Below, piece after piece: positions 17,165-27,000 of a stretch of 64,000 nucleotides of DNA. The notes beneath the pieces were generated by a model. It worked only from the letters and a program-made list of their open reading frames with translations, did no database searches and was not told the DNA's origin. The stretch covers positions 537,113-601,112 of the forward strand of contig NZ_JAACFU010000005.1 in the NCBI RefSeq assembly GCF_029051725.1, in the 5' to 3' direction. Both the position numbers and the translations under genes were made by a program. Within the stretch, counting starts at the first letter, position 1, and the number at the start of each line of letters is the position of its first letter. This stretch comes from Bradyrhizobium sp. CSS354 (lineage in GTDB: Bacteria; Pseudomonadota; Alphaproteobacteria; Rhizobiales; Xanthobacteraceae).

Positions 17165-17911
17165 ATGACCACTCTCCAGGAAACCATCCACCCGCAGCCC
17201 AAGGTGCGGGAATGGAAGGCGATCGTCATCCTGATCCTCCTGATCCCGGTGCTGTGGTCGCCGCCGTTCCTGTTTCGCTTCTTTCTGTTCCAGCCGTTCA
17301 ACATCCCGTCCGGCTCGATGACGCCGACGCTGGTGGTCGGCGACTACGTCTTTGCCGCAAAATATGCCTATGGCTATGGCCGCTATTCGTTTCCTTTCGC
17401 GCCGTCATGGATCTCTGGGCGTTTCCGGGCCACCGAGCCCGCGTATGGCGACATCGTCGTGTTCCGGACGCCAAAGGACACCTCGGTCGACTATGTCAAG
17501 CGCGTGGTCGGGCTGCCCGGTGATCGCATCCAGATGCGGCAGGGCCAGCTCATCCTCAACGACCGCCCGGTGACACGCGTTGCCCTGAAGGCGGTGGTTG
17601 CCGGCTCCACCTGCGGCGTGGATGACGGTGCGAAGGCCAAGCGCTGGCGCGAGACGCTGCCGAACGGCGCGTCCTACGTCACGCAGGACTGCGTCGACAA
17701 CGGCTACTACGACAACACCGACGTCTATACCGTACCGCCGGGCCATTTCTTCGTGCTCGGGGACAATCGCGACAACTCGAGCGACAGCCGCGTGATGTCG
17801 TCGATCGGATTCGTGCCGATGGACAATCTGGTCGGCAGGGTGACGCGGATATTCTGGTCGCTCGACCAACACGGCGAGCCGCATCTGGAGCGGCTGGGGA
17901 AGGTGTGGTGA
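17165..17911 (+). CDS. lepB: Signal peptidase I
   Basis: 248 residues. One N-terminal membrane helix (about 19-42) places the catalytic domain in the periplasm. The catalytic Ser/Lys dyad is present in IPSGSMTPTL (S51) and DYVKRVVGLPGD (K112), and the conserved GDNRDNSSDSR box is near the C-terminus. It removes signal peptides from secreted proteins. In many alphaproteobacteria lepB sits next to rnc and acpS; here it stands alone, so it may be a second copy. The insert with two cysteines (STCGVDDG, TQDCVDN) could form a disulphide in the periplasm. Confidence 0.93.
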   Translation: MTTLQETIHPQPKVREWKAIVILILLIPVLWSPPFLFRFFLFQPFNIPSGSMTPTLVVGDYVFAAKYAYGYGRYSFPFAPSWISGRFRATEPAYGDIVVFRTPKDTSVDYVKRVVGLPGDRIQMRQGQLILNDRPVTRVALKAVVAGSTCGVDDGAKAKRWRETLPNGASYVTQDCVDNGYYDNTDVYTVPPGHFFVLGDNRDNSSDSRVMSSIGFVPMDNLVGRVTRIFWSLDQHGEPHLERLGKVW

Positions 17912-17964
17912 GGCCCGCCCCGCCATTCCGGGGGCAGTGCGCGGCGCCTGCATGACATGAGTTC

Positions 17965-18052
17965 GTAGCCTGGATGGAGCGCAGCGTAATCCAGGAGAAC
18001 TGCCCGCGCCGGACACGGTGCCCCGGATTGCGCGGCGCTCCATCCGGGCTAA
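17965..18052. repeat. Dispersed palindromic repeat, family A copy 1
   Basis: Arms GTAGCCTGGATGGAGCGC... (from 17965) and ...GGCGCTCCATCCGGGCTA (to about 18051) form a long imperfect hairpin. A second copy is at 26902-26991 and a half copy at 23685. Confidence 0.8.
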
Positions 18053-18086
18053 GGGCTGTGATCATGGGGCGCGCGAAGCGATCCTG

Positions 18087-18120
18087 CAAAAACAAGAACC
18101 CCGGCATCGCTGCCGGGGTT
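18087..18120 (-). terminator. Rho-independent terminator of groESL
   Basis: Perfect 10-bp stem AACCCCGGCA/TGCCGGGGTT (18097-18106 and 18111-18120) with a TCGC loop. On the minus strand it is followed by CTTGTTTTTG. It lies 32 bp after the groEL stop. Confidence 0.9.
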
Positions 18121-18152
18121 TCGCATTTTGTCGTTTGTCGGAATGGCTGGAC

Positions 18153-19814
<1,662 letters not shown>

Positions 19815-19837
19815 TTAACTGGATAAGAGAGGGGCTC

Positions 19838-20152
19838 TTAGGCCGCCTTCTTCTTGGAAGCGGGGACGTCGAGGACGCCCATGATGTCGCTTTCCTTCAT
19901 GATCAGCAGGTCGACGTTGTCGATCTTGACCTCGGTGCCGGACCACTTGCCGAACAGCACGCGGTCGCCGACCTTCAGGTCGATCGGGATCAGCTTGCCA
20001 GCTTCGTCGCGGCCACCCGGGCCGACGGCGACGATCTCGCCCTGCGAGGGCTTTTCCTTCGCCGTGTCGGGAATGATGATGCCGCCAGCGGTCTTCTCTT
20101 CTGCGCCGATGCGCTTGACCACGACGCGGTCGTGAAGCGGACGGAAATTCAT
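19838..20152 (-). CDS. groS: Co-chaperonin GroES
   Basis: 104 residues with the GroES signature at the N-terminus ([13 protein letters not shown]), the mobile loop [21 protein letters not shown], and [17 protein letters not shown] 20152 follows AGGAG. It forms the lid of the GroEL chamber. It is the first gene of the operon, 43 bp downstream of a CIRCE operator. Confidence 0.98.
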   Translation of the reverse strand: MNFRPLHDRVVVKRIGAEEKTAGGIIIPDTAKEKPSQGEIVAVGPGGRDEAGKLIPIDLKVGDRVLFGKWSGTEVKIDNVDLLIMKESDIMGVLDVPASKKKAA

Positions 20153-20195
20153 GCAGTTCTCCTAAGCTTTTGCACGATTTGGGAATTTTGGATTG

Positions 20196-20222
20196 TTAGC
20201 AGTCTGTGCCCGCGAGTGCTAG
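20196..20222 (-). promoter_or_regulatory. CIRCE operator (HrcA binding site)
   Basis: TTAGCAGTC-N9-GAGTGCTAG matches the consensus TTAGCACTC-N9-GAGTGCTAA at 16 of 18 arm positions. It lies just downstream of the predicted promoter and 43 bp before groES. A half site, TAGCACTC, occurs at 20283-20290, upstream of the -35 box. Confidence 0.92.
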
Positions 20223-20236
20223 CACAGGCACCGCTG

Positions 20237-20265
20237 AGATAAGGCAGGATTTTGGCGGGAGCAAG
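20237..20265 (-). promoter_or_regulatory. groESL promoter, heat-shock sigma-like
   Basis: Read on the minus strand: CTTGCT (20265-20260), a 16-bp spacer, then CTTATCT (20243-20237). CTTG with C-TTAT-T resembles the alphaproteobacterial RpoH consensus more than a housekeeping one, though the -10 would also suit sigma-70. Transcription would start at the edge of the CIRCE. Confidence 0.55.
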
Positions 20266-20530
20266 GGCTTGTAGCAGAAAAATAGCACTCGGAAGCGCCG
20301 CCTGCCAAAATCTCTTCCCATCGTTAATCGCGCTTCGCGCCCGTATTAGCACGGAGCCGCATCTGCTGCTAACGCATTGAATTTCAACAGCTTGTTAAAC
20401 TTTTGGGCTTGAGATGGATTGTCAGTTTGCGTCACATTTCACTCATGTGAGCGCATCTCCACCGGGTGGCTCGTAGGGCGCGTACCGGAAAGCCACCCCT
20501 TGAATATGCGCTCCTGCAAAGGAGGTTGGC
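20266..20530. other. Intergenic region between groESL and usg
   Basis: About 265 bp without a gene. It contains the CIRCE half site (20283-20290), the inverted repeat TCACAT/ATGTGA (20432-20437 and 20445-20450), and GGGTGGCT/AGCCACCC (20464-20471 and 20491-20498) shortly before the strong AAAGGAGG ribosome site of usg. The latter dyad could form a leader hairpin. Confidence 0.5.
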
Positions 20531-20818
20531 ATGGTCTCGCGAGTTGGGGTTGTTTCCGACGACTTCCGGAAACAGGTGCTGGGTTACGGGCTGACGACGG
20601 CCGAAATTCTCTACCGGATGCCGGATCATCGCTCGTTGCTCCAGACCTATGTCTGGCAGAACTACGACATGTTTCCGAAATTTCCGGCGCTGACGGATTT
20701 CCTGGCGTTCTGGCAGAAGAAGCTCGACGGTCCGCTATTCTCGGTCACGGTCGCGCATTCCAAGCTGATCAAGCCGGCCGAGCTGCGCGCGGTGGACGGC
20801 GTATTCCGGTTGCATTGA
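20531..20818 (+). CDS. Usg-family protein
   Basis: 95 residues with the family hallmark LTTAEILYRMPDH followed by QTYVWQNYDMFPKFPALTDFLAFW. Usg proteins are small, soluble and typical of alphaproteobacteria; their biochemical role is not established. A perfect-looking AAAGGAGG lies 7 bases before ATG 20531, suggesting strong translation. It is probably monocistronic and is followed by a palindromic repeat. Confidence 0.88.
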   Translation: MVSRVGVVSDDFRKQVLGYGLTTAEILYRMPDHRSLLQTYVWQNYDMFPKFPALTDFLAFWQKKLDGPLFSVTVAHSKLIKPAELRAVDGVFRLH

Positions 20819-20828
20819 AGGCAGAGCT

Positions 20829-20915
20829 GTAGGGTGGGTTAGCGTCAGCGTAACCCACCATGCTTCAACGGTCGCGAAAGAAGCGGTGGGTTACGCTAGC
20901 GCTAACCCACCCTAC
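20829..20915. repeat. Dispersed palindromic repeat, family D copy 1
   Basis: GTAGGGTGGGTTAGCG... and ...CGCTAACCCACCCTAC are the outer arms. Each half is itself a small palindrome (GGTTAGCGTCAGCGTAACC and GGTTACGCTAGCGCTAACC), so the element can fold as two hairpins or one long one. A second copy is at 40170-40256. Confidence 0.85.
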
Positions 20916-20966
20916 GATTTCGCATTCTGTGCTAGCCTCTCCCCATCACAACAAGGGAGGCCGCCC

Positions 20967-21494
20967 ATGGCCAAGAAGGCAAAATCGCGCAGCGCATCGC
21001 AAGTCGCGGTGAAGAAGCGGAGCGGAGCCAAGGCCGCGACCAGATCAGTGGCGCGCAAGGCGGTGAAGGCGAAAGCGCGCGTTGCGACTCCGAAAAAACC
21101 GGCGCGTCCCAAGCAGCGCATCGCCGTCAGCCATTACCGCGAGGAAGACTTCAAGGCCGACGGTCTGCGCACCTACGCGAAGTATCGCGATCTCGGCATC
21201 GCCGCCGCGAGCCACGGCCTCGCGCAGGCGCACGTGATCCGGCTGCAAGGCCCTTGCAATCCGGACGAGGTGTCGAAGCTGCACTTCCACGACGTCGAAT
21301 TCCAGATGGTCTACGTGCTCAAGGGCTGGGTGAAAACCTATATGGACGGAGAGGGCGAGACGCTGATGAAGGAAGGCAGCGCCTGGACCCAGCCGCCGAA
21401 AATCAAGCACATGATCCTGGACTATTCGGACGACGTCGAGCTGCTGGAGGTGATCCTGCCGGCGGAGTTCAGGACGGTGGAGTTGAAGGCGTAG
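20967..21494 (+). CDS. Cupin-domain protein with Lys/Ala-rich N-terminal tail
   Basis: 175 residues from ATG 20967 with AAGGGAGG upstream. Residues 1-50 are very rich in Lys, Ala and Arg (histone H1-like in composition) and probably disordered. The rest is a single cupin barrel with the metal-binding HFHDVEFQMVYVLKGW motif and PPKIKHMILDYSDDVELLEV. It might bind nucleic acid through the tail while the cupin binds a small ligand; this is inference. Its last 73 bp overlap the end of the convergent TPR gene. Confidence 0.85.
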   Translation: MAKKAKSRSASQVAVKKRSGAKAATRSVARKAVKAKARVATPKKPARPKQRIAVSHYREEDFKADGLRTYAKYRDLGIAAASHGLAQAHVIRLQGPCNPDEVSKLHFHDVEFQMVYVLKGWVKTYMDGEGETLMKEGSAWTQPPKIKHMILDYSDDVELLEVILPAEFRTVELKA

Positions 21495-23632
21495 GCGAGG
21501 CGGAGATCAGCCGCGGTCGTTGCATAGCGTTTCCACATCGCGCGATAGGCATCGTCCACCGCTTGCGCGTATGAGACGGGGTTGCCGGCGGCGGCAGCCC
21601 TGATCTGCCCGGGCAGTTCGCCGCGCAACTTATCGAGCTCGCCGATCTGCAACCCACGGCTCGCTGCGATTTCGACATAGGCCCCGTCGCTCTCCGCGAC
21701 CCACTCCGGCAGGCCCAGCGCGGTGAGGATAGAACCGGCAGCACGGCTCGGCAGGCTGTGACCGAGCTTCGCCACCACCGGCACGCCCATCTGCAAGGCT
21801 TCCCACGTGCTGACGCCGCCATTCTGCGGGAACGGATCGAGGCCAATATCGACGCGATTGAACGCTGCCAGATGTTCGTCTCGTGACGTGGCTCCGAGCA
21901 GATCGACGCGTTCGGCCGGCAGCCGGCAAGCGGCAAACCGCGCCAGCAGATTGTCGCGGACCAGCTGAGCGTCCAGCGCAGTATCCTTGATCAGCAGTCG
22001 CGAACCCGGCACCCGCTCGAGAATCCTGGACCAGACTTCCACCGCCTCGTTCGAAATCTTGCTGATGCGGTTGAAGACACCGAATGTGATGAAGCCGTTC
22101 GCAATCGCCGGCGTCGGCGCCCGCGCAATGCCGGCCGGCAGCGGCGCCAGCGTCACAAAGCACGGCAGGTCTACGATGGTCTCCGCAAACAGGTGCCGAA
22201 CCGCGACAGGTATCGCGACCGGGTCCGAGAAGAGATAATCGATCGTTGGCAGCCCGGTGCCGGTACCGTGGCCCCAGCCATGCGCCTGAACAGGTGCCGG
22301 CTTGCGCGCAAACACACCGAGGCGGTTTCCGCTGGTATGGCCGGACAGATCGATCAGGATATCGACGCCATCGGCGCGGATCTGAGCGGCAAGGCGATCG
22401 TCGGACCATTGCGAGGCGTCGCGCCAGCGATCGGCGATCCCCTGAAATTCGCGAGTCGTCGCATCCGTTTTCGCTGAACAAGCATAGCACACGATCTCGA
22501 ACTGTGCCCGATCATGGTGCTGCAGGACCGGCTTGAAAATGAACGCCGCCGAATGTGCGTGAAAATCCGACGAGACATAACCCAGCACCAGACGGCGATT
22601 TGGATCGCGGCTGTTCTCATGCGGTCCCGCCGCTTCTGAGGCGATCTTCGCACCGATCTGCTCCCACCATACGTGTCGCGCTTGCTGATGCTGCGCAACG
22701 CTGGCGTCGGCCACAAAATCGAGGGTGAATATCTTGCTCGAGATCGTGCTCTGATCAGGCTCGATGTCGGTAGCTCTGTCGAAACTGGCGAGGGCTTCGT
22801 CGACCCGGCCAAGTGCCGCGAGACATTGGCCGAGCAGGCTGTGGGCCTGAGCGAAGCCGGGATCGGTCGCGAGAGCCTTCTCGCAATCGGACAGTGCTTC
22901 GGCAACTTGCCGGGTCAGGAGCAAGATACTGGCCCGCCACAGCCATCCATTCGCGTCGCCGGGTGCAAGCGCGATTGCTCGATTGCAATCCGCCATGGCT
23001 TCGTCAAATCGCTGAAGTTCTCGCAAAGCAACGGCGCGGGTCGACAACGCCGAGGCATAGTCAGGCTTGATCGATAGCGCGCGGTTTAAGCTTGCGATCG
23101 CCTCGTCATAGGCGCGCAGACGGCAGAGCGCCCAACCCCGGCCGTTATGGGCTTCGGAAAGTCTTCCGTCGATTGCGAGCGCCTTGTCGTAGCTATCGAG
23201 CGCTTCCTGGTAAAGTTCGAGGGCCGCGCTCGCGTTGCCGAGATTGGATAGCGCTAAGGCGTAGTTGGGTCGCAAGGCCAGAGCCTTCCGATAGCTCTCG
23301 CGGGCCTCATCGTGACGTTTTAGCCCGTTGAGTGCGACGCCCAAACTCATATGAGCTTCGGCAGATCGCGGATCCACGGCAACCGCTCGGCTCAGCAGAA
23401 CTTGAGCTTGCTGATAGTTTTTGGCTTCGGACTCCAAAGCGCCGAGCAGATGCAGCGCGATGAATTGGTTGGGGGCGAGCTCCAGGAGTTCGCGATAGGC
23501 CGTCTTGGCCTCGGGGAGAAGTCCCGCCTTGTGCAGCTGGAGGGCGCGCGCGAGCAACGGCGTCACCTCGGCTTTTTGCCGTTTCTGGAGCCGGGCATTT
23601 TGAAATGCCCGCTGGCCTGCGCTGTTGCTCAT
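21422..23632 (-). CDS. TPR protein with O-GlcNAc-transferase-like (OGT/SPINDLY) domain
   Basis: 736 residues. Roughly seven to eight tetratricopeptide repeats occupy residues 25-310. A C-terminal OGT-like GT-B glycosyltransferase follows (about 345-710), with LGYVSSDFHAHSAAFIF, DILIDLSGHTSGNRLGVFA, FGVFNRISKISNEAVEVW and GLDPFPQNGGVSTWEAL, the nucleotide-sugar site. It should transfer a sugar from a UDP- or GDP-sugar to a protein or glycan. Bacterial relatives glycosylate flagellins and other proteins, but no flagellar gene is nearby. The last 24 codons run antisense into the cupin gene and end in a Ser-rich tail (SSSSTSSE), suggesting the original stop was lost. Confidence 0.9.
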   Translation of the reverse strand: MSNSAGQRAFQNARLQKRQKAEVTPLLARALQLHKAGLLPEAKTAYRELLELAPNQFIALHLLGALESEAKNYQQAQVLLSRAVAVDPRSAEAHMSLGVALNGLKRHDEARESYRKALALRPNYALALSNLGNASAALELYQEALDSYDKALAIDGRLSEAHNGRGWALCRLRAYDEAIASLNRALSIKPDYASALSTRAVALRELQRFDEAMADCNRAIALAPGDANGWLWRASILLLTRQVAEALSDCEKALATDPGFAQAHSLLGQCLAALGRVDEALASFDRATDIEPDQSTISSKIFTLDFVADASVAQHQQARHVWWEQIGAKIASEAAGPHENSRDPNRRLVLGYVSSDFHAHSAAFIFKPVLQHHDRAQFEIVCYACSAKTDATTREFQGIADRWRDASQWSDDRLAAQIRADGVDILIDLSGHTSGNRLGVFARKPAPVQAHGWGHGTGTGLPTIDYLFSDPVAIPVAVRHLFAETIVDLPCFVTLAPLPAGIARAPTPAIANGFITFGVFNRISKISNEAVEVWSRILERVPGSRLLIKDTALDAQLVRDNLLARFAACRLPAERVDLLGATSRDEHLAAFNRVDIGLDPFPQNGGVSTWEALQMGVPVVAKLGHSLPSRAAGSILTALGLPEWVAESDGAYVEIAASRGLQIGELDKLRGELPGQIRAAAAGNPVSYAQAVDDAYRAMWKRYATTAADLRLAYAFNSTVLNSAGRITSSSSTSSE

Positions 23633-23684
23633 GAATCAATCCCACCCGAATCTCCCGACGAGATTAACATGGAAGGATTGTCAC

Positions 23685-23766
23685 GATTGCGCTGCGCTCC
23701 ATCGGAGCTGCGAGGGCGCCAGCCTCACACAAGCTTCACGAAGCCCGAGCGCGTTGATTTCCTCGC
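23685..23766. repeat. Remnant: half of repeat family A plus a 25-bp copy of the nupC 3' end
   Basis: GATTGCGCTGCGCTCCATC (23685-23703) matches 26964-26982. The 25 bp at 23742-23766 (AGCCCGAGCGCGTTGATTTC...) are identical to 27068-27092 inside the nupC coding region. Both pieces occur in the same order in the two places, so this is a short direct repeat flanking the genes from 23781 to 26873. Confidence 0.7.
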
Positions 23767-23780
23767 CGCGGATCGGACCG

Positions 23781-24701
23781 CTACCGCTCGAGATAGCCCA
23801 GTTCCGCGCTCATGACCTTGCGAGCATATTCGCTGAAGGCATCGATCAACCGGGCGCGCGCGGCATAAGGTGGATAGAGCAGTGCGATCGTAACGGGGAC
23901 AGTCGGGTTGAAGGGGCGCGTGATCAGAGCCGCGCCAGTGCTTTCGTCATGCGCGGCAATCGGGTTGATGATGCTGATGCCAAGGCCCGCCGCGACCAAG
24001 GCACAGACCGATGCGCCCAGATCGGTCTCCGCAACAATGCGGCGCGTGACGCCCGCCTGCGCGAAGATCGTATCGATGCGATCGTAGAGTGGACTCCCCG
24101 TGGCGAAGGAGATGAAGGGCTCGTCGGCGAAATCGGCAGGGCGCAGCGTCTTCTTCTGCGCAAGACGATGTGCCTTCGGCATGATCGCGACGCAACGGGT
24201 CTTGAGCACCGGCTCGACATGCACCCCCGCAACCTCGCCGTAGAGCATCGCCAATCCGGTGTCGCAAAGCCCGGAACTGACCCAGTCGTGCACGGCGCTC
24301 GCCGTGCCGGATCGGATCGAGATCATCACATGCGGATAGTCCACCTTGAAGCGTGCCGCGATGCGTGTCAGCAGGCCGCCGGCCAGGCGCGGCATCGCCG
24401 CAACGCTTAACCGACCCATGCCGAACGAGCGGATGCTGGTTGCGCTGGCCTCCAGTCCCGCCAAGCCGATGAAAGTCTTCTCGACGTCCTGGAAAAAGCG
24501 CGATCCGTCCACCGTCGGGCGGAGGCGGCCGCCACTGCGGTCGAACAGCGGGAATTGTGTGATCGCTTCCAGCTGTCCGATCAGGCGGCTGATCTGGGGT
24601 TGCGAGGTATGCATGCGCTGAGCCGCCTGCGTCATCGATCCCGTCACGAAGACTGCCCGAAAAGCCTCCACATGCTTCAGGCCCATGCGTCTGGTGGCCA
24701 T
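23781..24701 (-). CDS. LysR-family transcriptional regulator
   Basis: 306 residues from ATG 24701 (24686 also possible). A standard N-terminal winged helix (LKHVEAFRAVFVTGSMTQAAQ, SQPQISRLIGQLEA) is followed by a full effector domain (GRLSVAAMPRLAGG, VSSGLCDTGLAML, VAAGLGISIINPIAAHDES). It is divergent from an amino-acid type solute-binding protein and an aldolase and is their probable regulator. The effector is likely the transported amino acid. Confidence 0.9.
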   Translation of the reverse strand: MATRRMGLKHVEAFRAVFVTGSMTQAAQRMHTSQPQISRLIGQLEAITQFPLFDRSGGRLRPTVDGSRFFQDVEKTFIGLAGLEASATSIRSFGMGRLSVAAMPRLAGGLLTRIAARFKVDYPHVMISIRSGTASAVHDWVSSGLCDTGLAMLYGEVAGVHVEPVLKTRCVAIMPKAHRLAQKKTLRPADFADEPFISFATGSPLYDRIDTIFAQAGVTRRIVAETDLGASVCALVAAGLGISIINPIAAHDESTGAALITRPFNPTVPVTIALLYPPYAARARLIDAFSEYARKVMSAELGYLER

Positions 24702-24722
24702 ATCAAATCCGTATAGGAGAGT

Positions 24723-24740
24723 ATGAAACTGGAATTTCAT
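24723..24740. promoter_or_regulatory. Inverted repeat ATGAAA-N6-TTTCAT, candidate LysR site
   Basis: A perfect 6-bp dyad, 22 bp upstream of the LysR start in the 153-bp divergent gap. Suitable position for autoregulation, but short. Confidence 0.35.
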
Positions 24741-24854
24741 CAGATCGAGCTTTTGGACGATAGTCCAGAGCATGAAGCCGTTCGCACGGAGCTGTCCTGT
24801 GGGTGCTCACCCACCGTGGACGGTGTCACGGACATTCGCGACAAGAGGGGACAT

Positions 24855-25775
24855 ATGAAAGCGACAATGATCAAGGCACTGGCCGCGGCGACTGTCGCTG
24901 GTGTTCTTCTTTCCAGCAAGGCCATGGCGCAGGGTGCGAGCCGGCTGGACAAGATCCGTGAGAGCGGCTCGATCACGTTGGGGTACCCCGAGACCTCGGT
25001 GCCCTTCGCCTATCTCGACGGTAACCAGAAGCCGATCGGTTACACCGTGGAAATCTGTGAACGGGTGGTGCAGGCGATCAAGACGGCCCTCAAGCTCGCC
25101 AAGCTCGAGATTCGCTATAACCCCATAACCTCGGCGACACGTATTCAGCTGCTCGCCAACGGCACGATCGACCTCGAATGCGGCAACACGACCAACAACG
25201 TCGAGCGGCATAAACTCGTTGCCTTTACTCCCACCACCTTCGTTGCGCAGGTCGTCCTCGTCGCGCGCAAGGATGGCGGCGTCGATGTCAACGACCCCGC
25301 TTCGTTTCGCGGCAAGGCTATCGCCGCCCAGGCCGGCGGCCAGACCTTCAAGGTGATTACGCTGATTAACGCCAAGGACAATCTCGGCATCACAGTGGTG
25401 CCGGCGAAGGACACCGCCGAGACCTTCCTGTTGGTGTCGACGGGCCGGGTGGCCGGCACCGCCAACGATGACGGTCTCGCCTTCGCCACGGTCGCCTCGT
25501 CCAGAACGCCGGATGAATTCCTGATCGGTAGCAAGAGTCTCGAGACGGCGCCCTATGGTATCGTCGAACCGAAGGATGATCCTGCTTTCAAGAAGATGGT
25601 CGACGATGCCGTGATCGACCTGATGAAGAACGGGCAGATTGCGGCGCTCTACGACAAATATTTCAATTCACCGATCCCACCGCATGGCCTCAACCTGAAA
25701 TTTCCGATGAGCGCCGCCCTCAAGCGGGCGCTGGCCAACCCGACCGATTCCGGCGACCCGGCAGTCTACGAATGA
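24855..25775 (+). CDS. Amino-acid ABC transporter substrate-binding protein (glutamate/aspartate type)
   Basis: 306 residues from ATG 24855 after AGAGGGG. A signal peptide ends near SKAMAQGA. The mature part is a family 3 extracellular binding protein (GYPETSVPFAYLDGNQKPIGYTVEICERVVQAI, LECGNTTNNVERHK, GTANDDGLAFA), the class that binds glutamate, aspartate or related amino acids. No permease or ATPase is encoded nearby, so it either uses a transporter encoded elsewhere or acts as a receptor. The next gene, 27 bp downstream, is a threonine-aldolase-like lyase, so a beta-hydroxy amino acid may be the ligand. Confidence 0.88.
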   Translation: MKATMIKALAAATVAGVLLSSKAMAQGASRLDKIRESGSITLGYPETSVPFAYLDGNQKPIGYTVEICERVVQAIKTALKLAKLEIRYNPITSATRIQLLANGTIDLECGNTTNNVERHKLVAFTPTTFVAQVVLVARKDGGVDVNDPASFRGKAIAAQAGGQTFKVITLINAKDNLGITVVPAKDTAETFLLVSTGRVAGTANDDGLAFATVASSRTPDEFLIGSKSLETAPYGIVEPKDDPAFKKMVDDAVIDLMKNGQIAALYDKYFNSPIPPHGLNLKFPMSAALKRALANPTDSGDPAVYE

Positions 25776-25802
25776 CGCGACAAGCGCTCTAGAGATCTCG
25801 CA

Positions 25803-26873
25803 ATGGCACATCAACACGACACGAATCCGACGGGCGCCGGGTTGCCACCCATCGACCTGCGCAGCGATACTGTCACCAAGCCGACCGAGGCGATGTATGC
25901 CCGCATGGCCTCTGCACCGCTCGGCGATGACGGGCTGGACGGTGACCCCACGGTGCAGGAACTGGAGGCCGTCGCAGCTGCGGCGTTGGGCAAGGACGCC
26001 GGCCTGTTTGTGCCGAGTTGCACCATGGCCAATCTGCTGGCGACGCTGGCGCAGTCGCAGCGCAGCGAACAGATCGTGCTGGAATCGAATGCCCATATGT
26101 ACACCTCGGAACGTGGGGCGGCGACGTTTACCGGGCAGTTCTACCTCGCAATTGCCGGCACCGCCGGCGCAATGGACTTGAATTTGCTGGAGGACGCCCT
26201 GCATGGCGAAGGGCTCAAGCTCGGGACCGCTCTTGTCGCGATGGAAACCTCGCACAACAACGCGAGCGGCGCCGTATTGCCGCTGGATCATATGCACGCC
26301 GTGCACGCCATGGCCTCGGCCCGCGGTGTCCCGGTGCATCTCGATGGCGCGCGGCTATTCAACGCCGCCGTCGCCCTTGAAACGGCGCCGGCTGACGTTG
26401 CGAGACATTGCGACACGGTTTCTCTGTGTCTGTCGAAGGGCCTGAGCGCACCCGCCGGTGCCGTGCTCGCCGGGCCGCGCGCGGTGATCGACAGCAGCCG
26501 CAGGTTTCGCCGCATGCTGGGAGGCACGCAGCGCCAGATCGGCATCCTGGCTGCGGCCGGCCTGGAGGCGGTTCAGGTCATGGGGACGCGTCTGGCGGAG
26601 GATCACCGGCGTGCGCGAGCCCTGAGTGATGCGTTGAACGGGATGCATCCAAAAATCAGCGCGACAATCCCCCAGACAAATATCGTGCAGGTTGATGTCT
26701 CTCTCTCCGGGCGCGACAGCGCCGTGTGGTCGGAGGCTCTCGAAAGGGCGGGCCTGAGGGCGAGGCCTTGGGGCAAGCATCGCTTGCGCTGCGTGACCCA
26801 TCGCCATATCGATGATGCGGATGTTGATCGCGCGGTCATGGCATTTCGCACCGTGGCTGCGGCTTTGGTCTAG
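25803..26873 (+). CDS. Low-specificity L-threonine aldolase family (PLP beta-eliminating lyase)
   Basis: 356 residues. Family motifs: DLRSDTVTKPTEAM near the N-terminus, LESNAHMYTSERGAA, the PLP-contacting VHLDGARLFNAAV, and the Schiff-base lysine in CLSKGLSAPAGAVLAG (K212). It would cleave threonine, allo-threonine or another beta-hydroxy-alpha-amino acid to glycine and an aldehyde. It lies 27 bp after the solute-binding protein and is co-transcribed with it; both are under the divergent LysR regulator. Uptake and cleavage of a beta-hydroxy amino acid is the simplest reading. Confidence 0.9.
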   Translation: MAHQHDTNPTGAGLPPIDLRSDTVTKPTEAMYARMASAPLGDDGLDGDPTVQELEAVAAAALGKDAGLFVPSCTMANLLATLAQSQRSEQIVLESNAHMYTSERGAATFTGQFYLAIAGTAGAMDLNLLEDALHGEGLKLGTALVAMETSHNNASGAVLPLDHMHAVHAMASARGVPVHLDGARLFNAAVALETAPADVARHCDTVSLCLSKGLSAPAGAVLAGPRAVIDSSRRFRRMLGGTQRQIGILAAAGLEAVQVMGTRLAEDHRRARALSDALNGMHPKISATIPQTNIVQVDVSLSGRDSAVWSEALERAGLRARPWGKHRLRCVTHRHIDDADVDRAVMAFRTVAAALV

Positions 26874-26901
26874 AGCATCCGCCGATGTGAATCGGGTCTC
26901 T

Positions 26902-26991
26902 CGTAGCCCGGATGGAGCGAAGCGAAGTCCGGGGCCGCTGCTTGCGACCGATAGACTTTCGCGGATTGCGCTGCGCTCCATCTGGGCTACG
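26902..26991. repeat. Dispersed palindromic repeat, family A copy 2
   Basis: CGTAGCCCGGATGGAGCGAAGCG... and ...GCGCTCCATCTGGGCTACG are complementary arms around a central unpaired stretch. It lies between the convergent aldolase and nupC genes. Confidence 0.85.
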
Positions 26992-27000
26992 AGATCGTTA

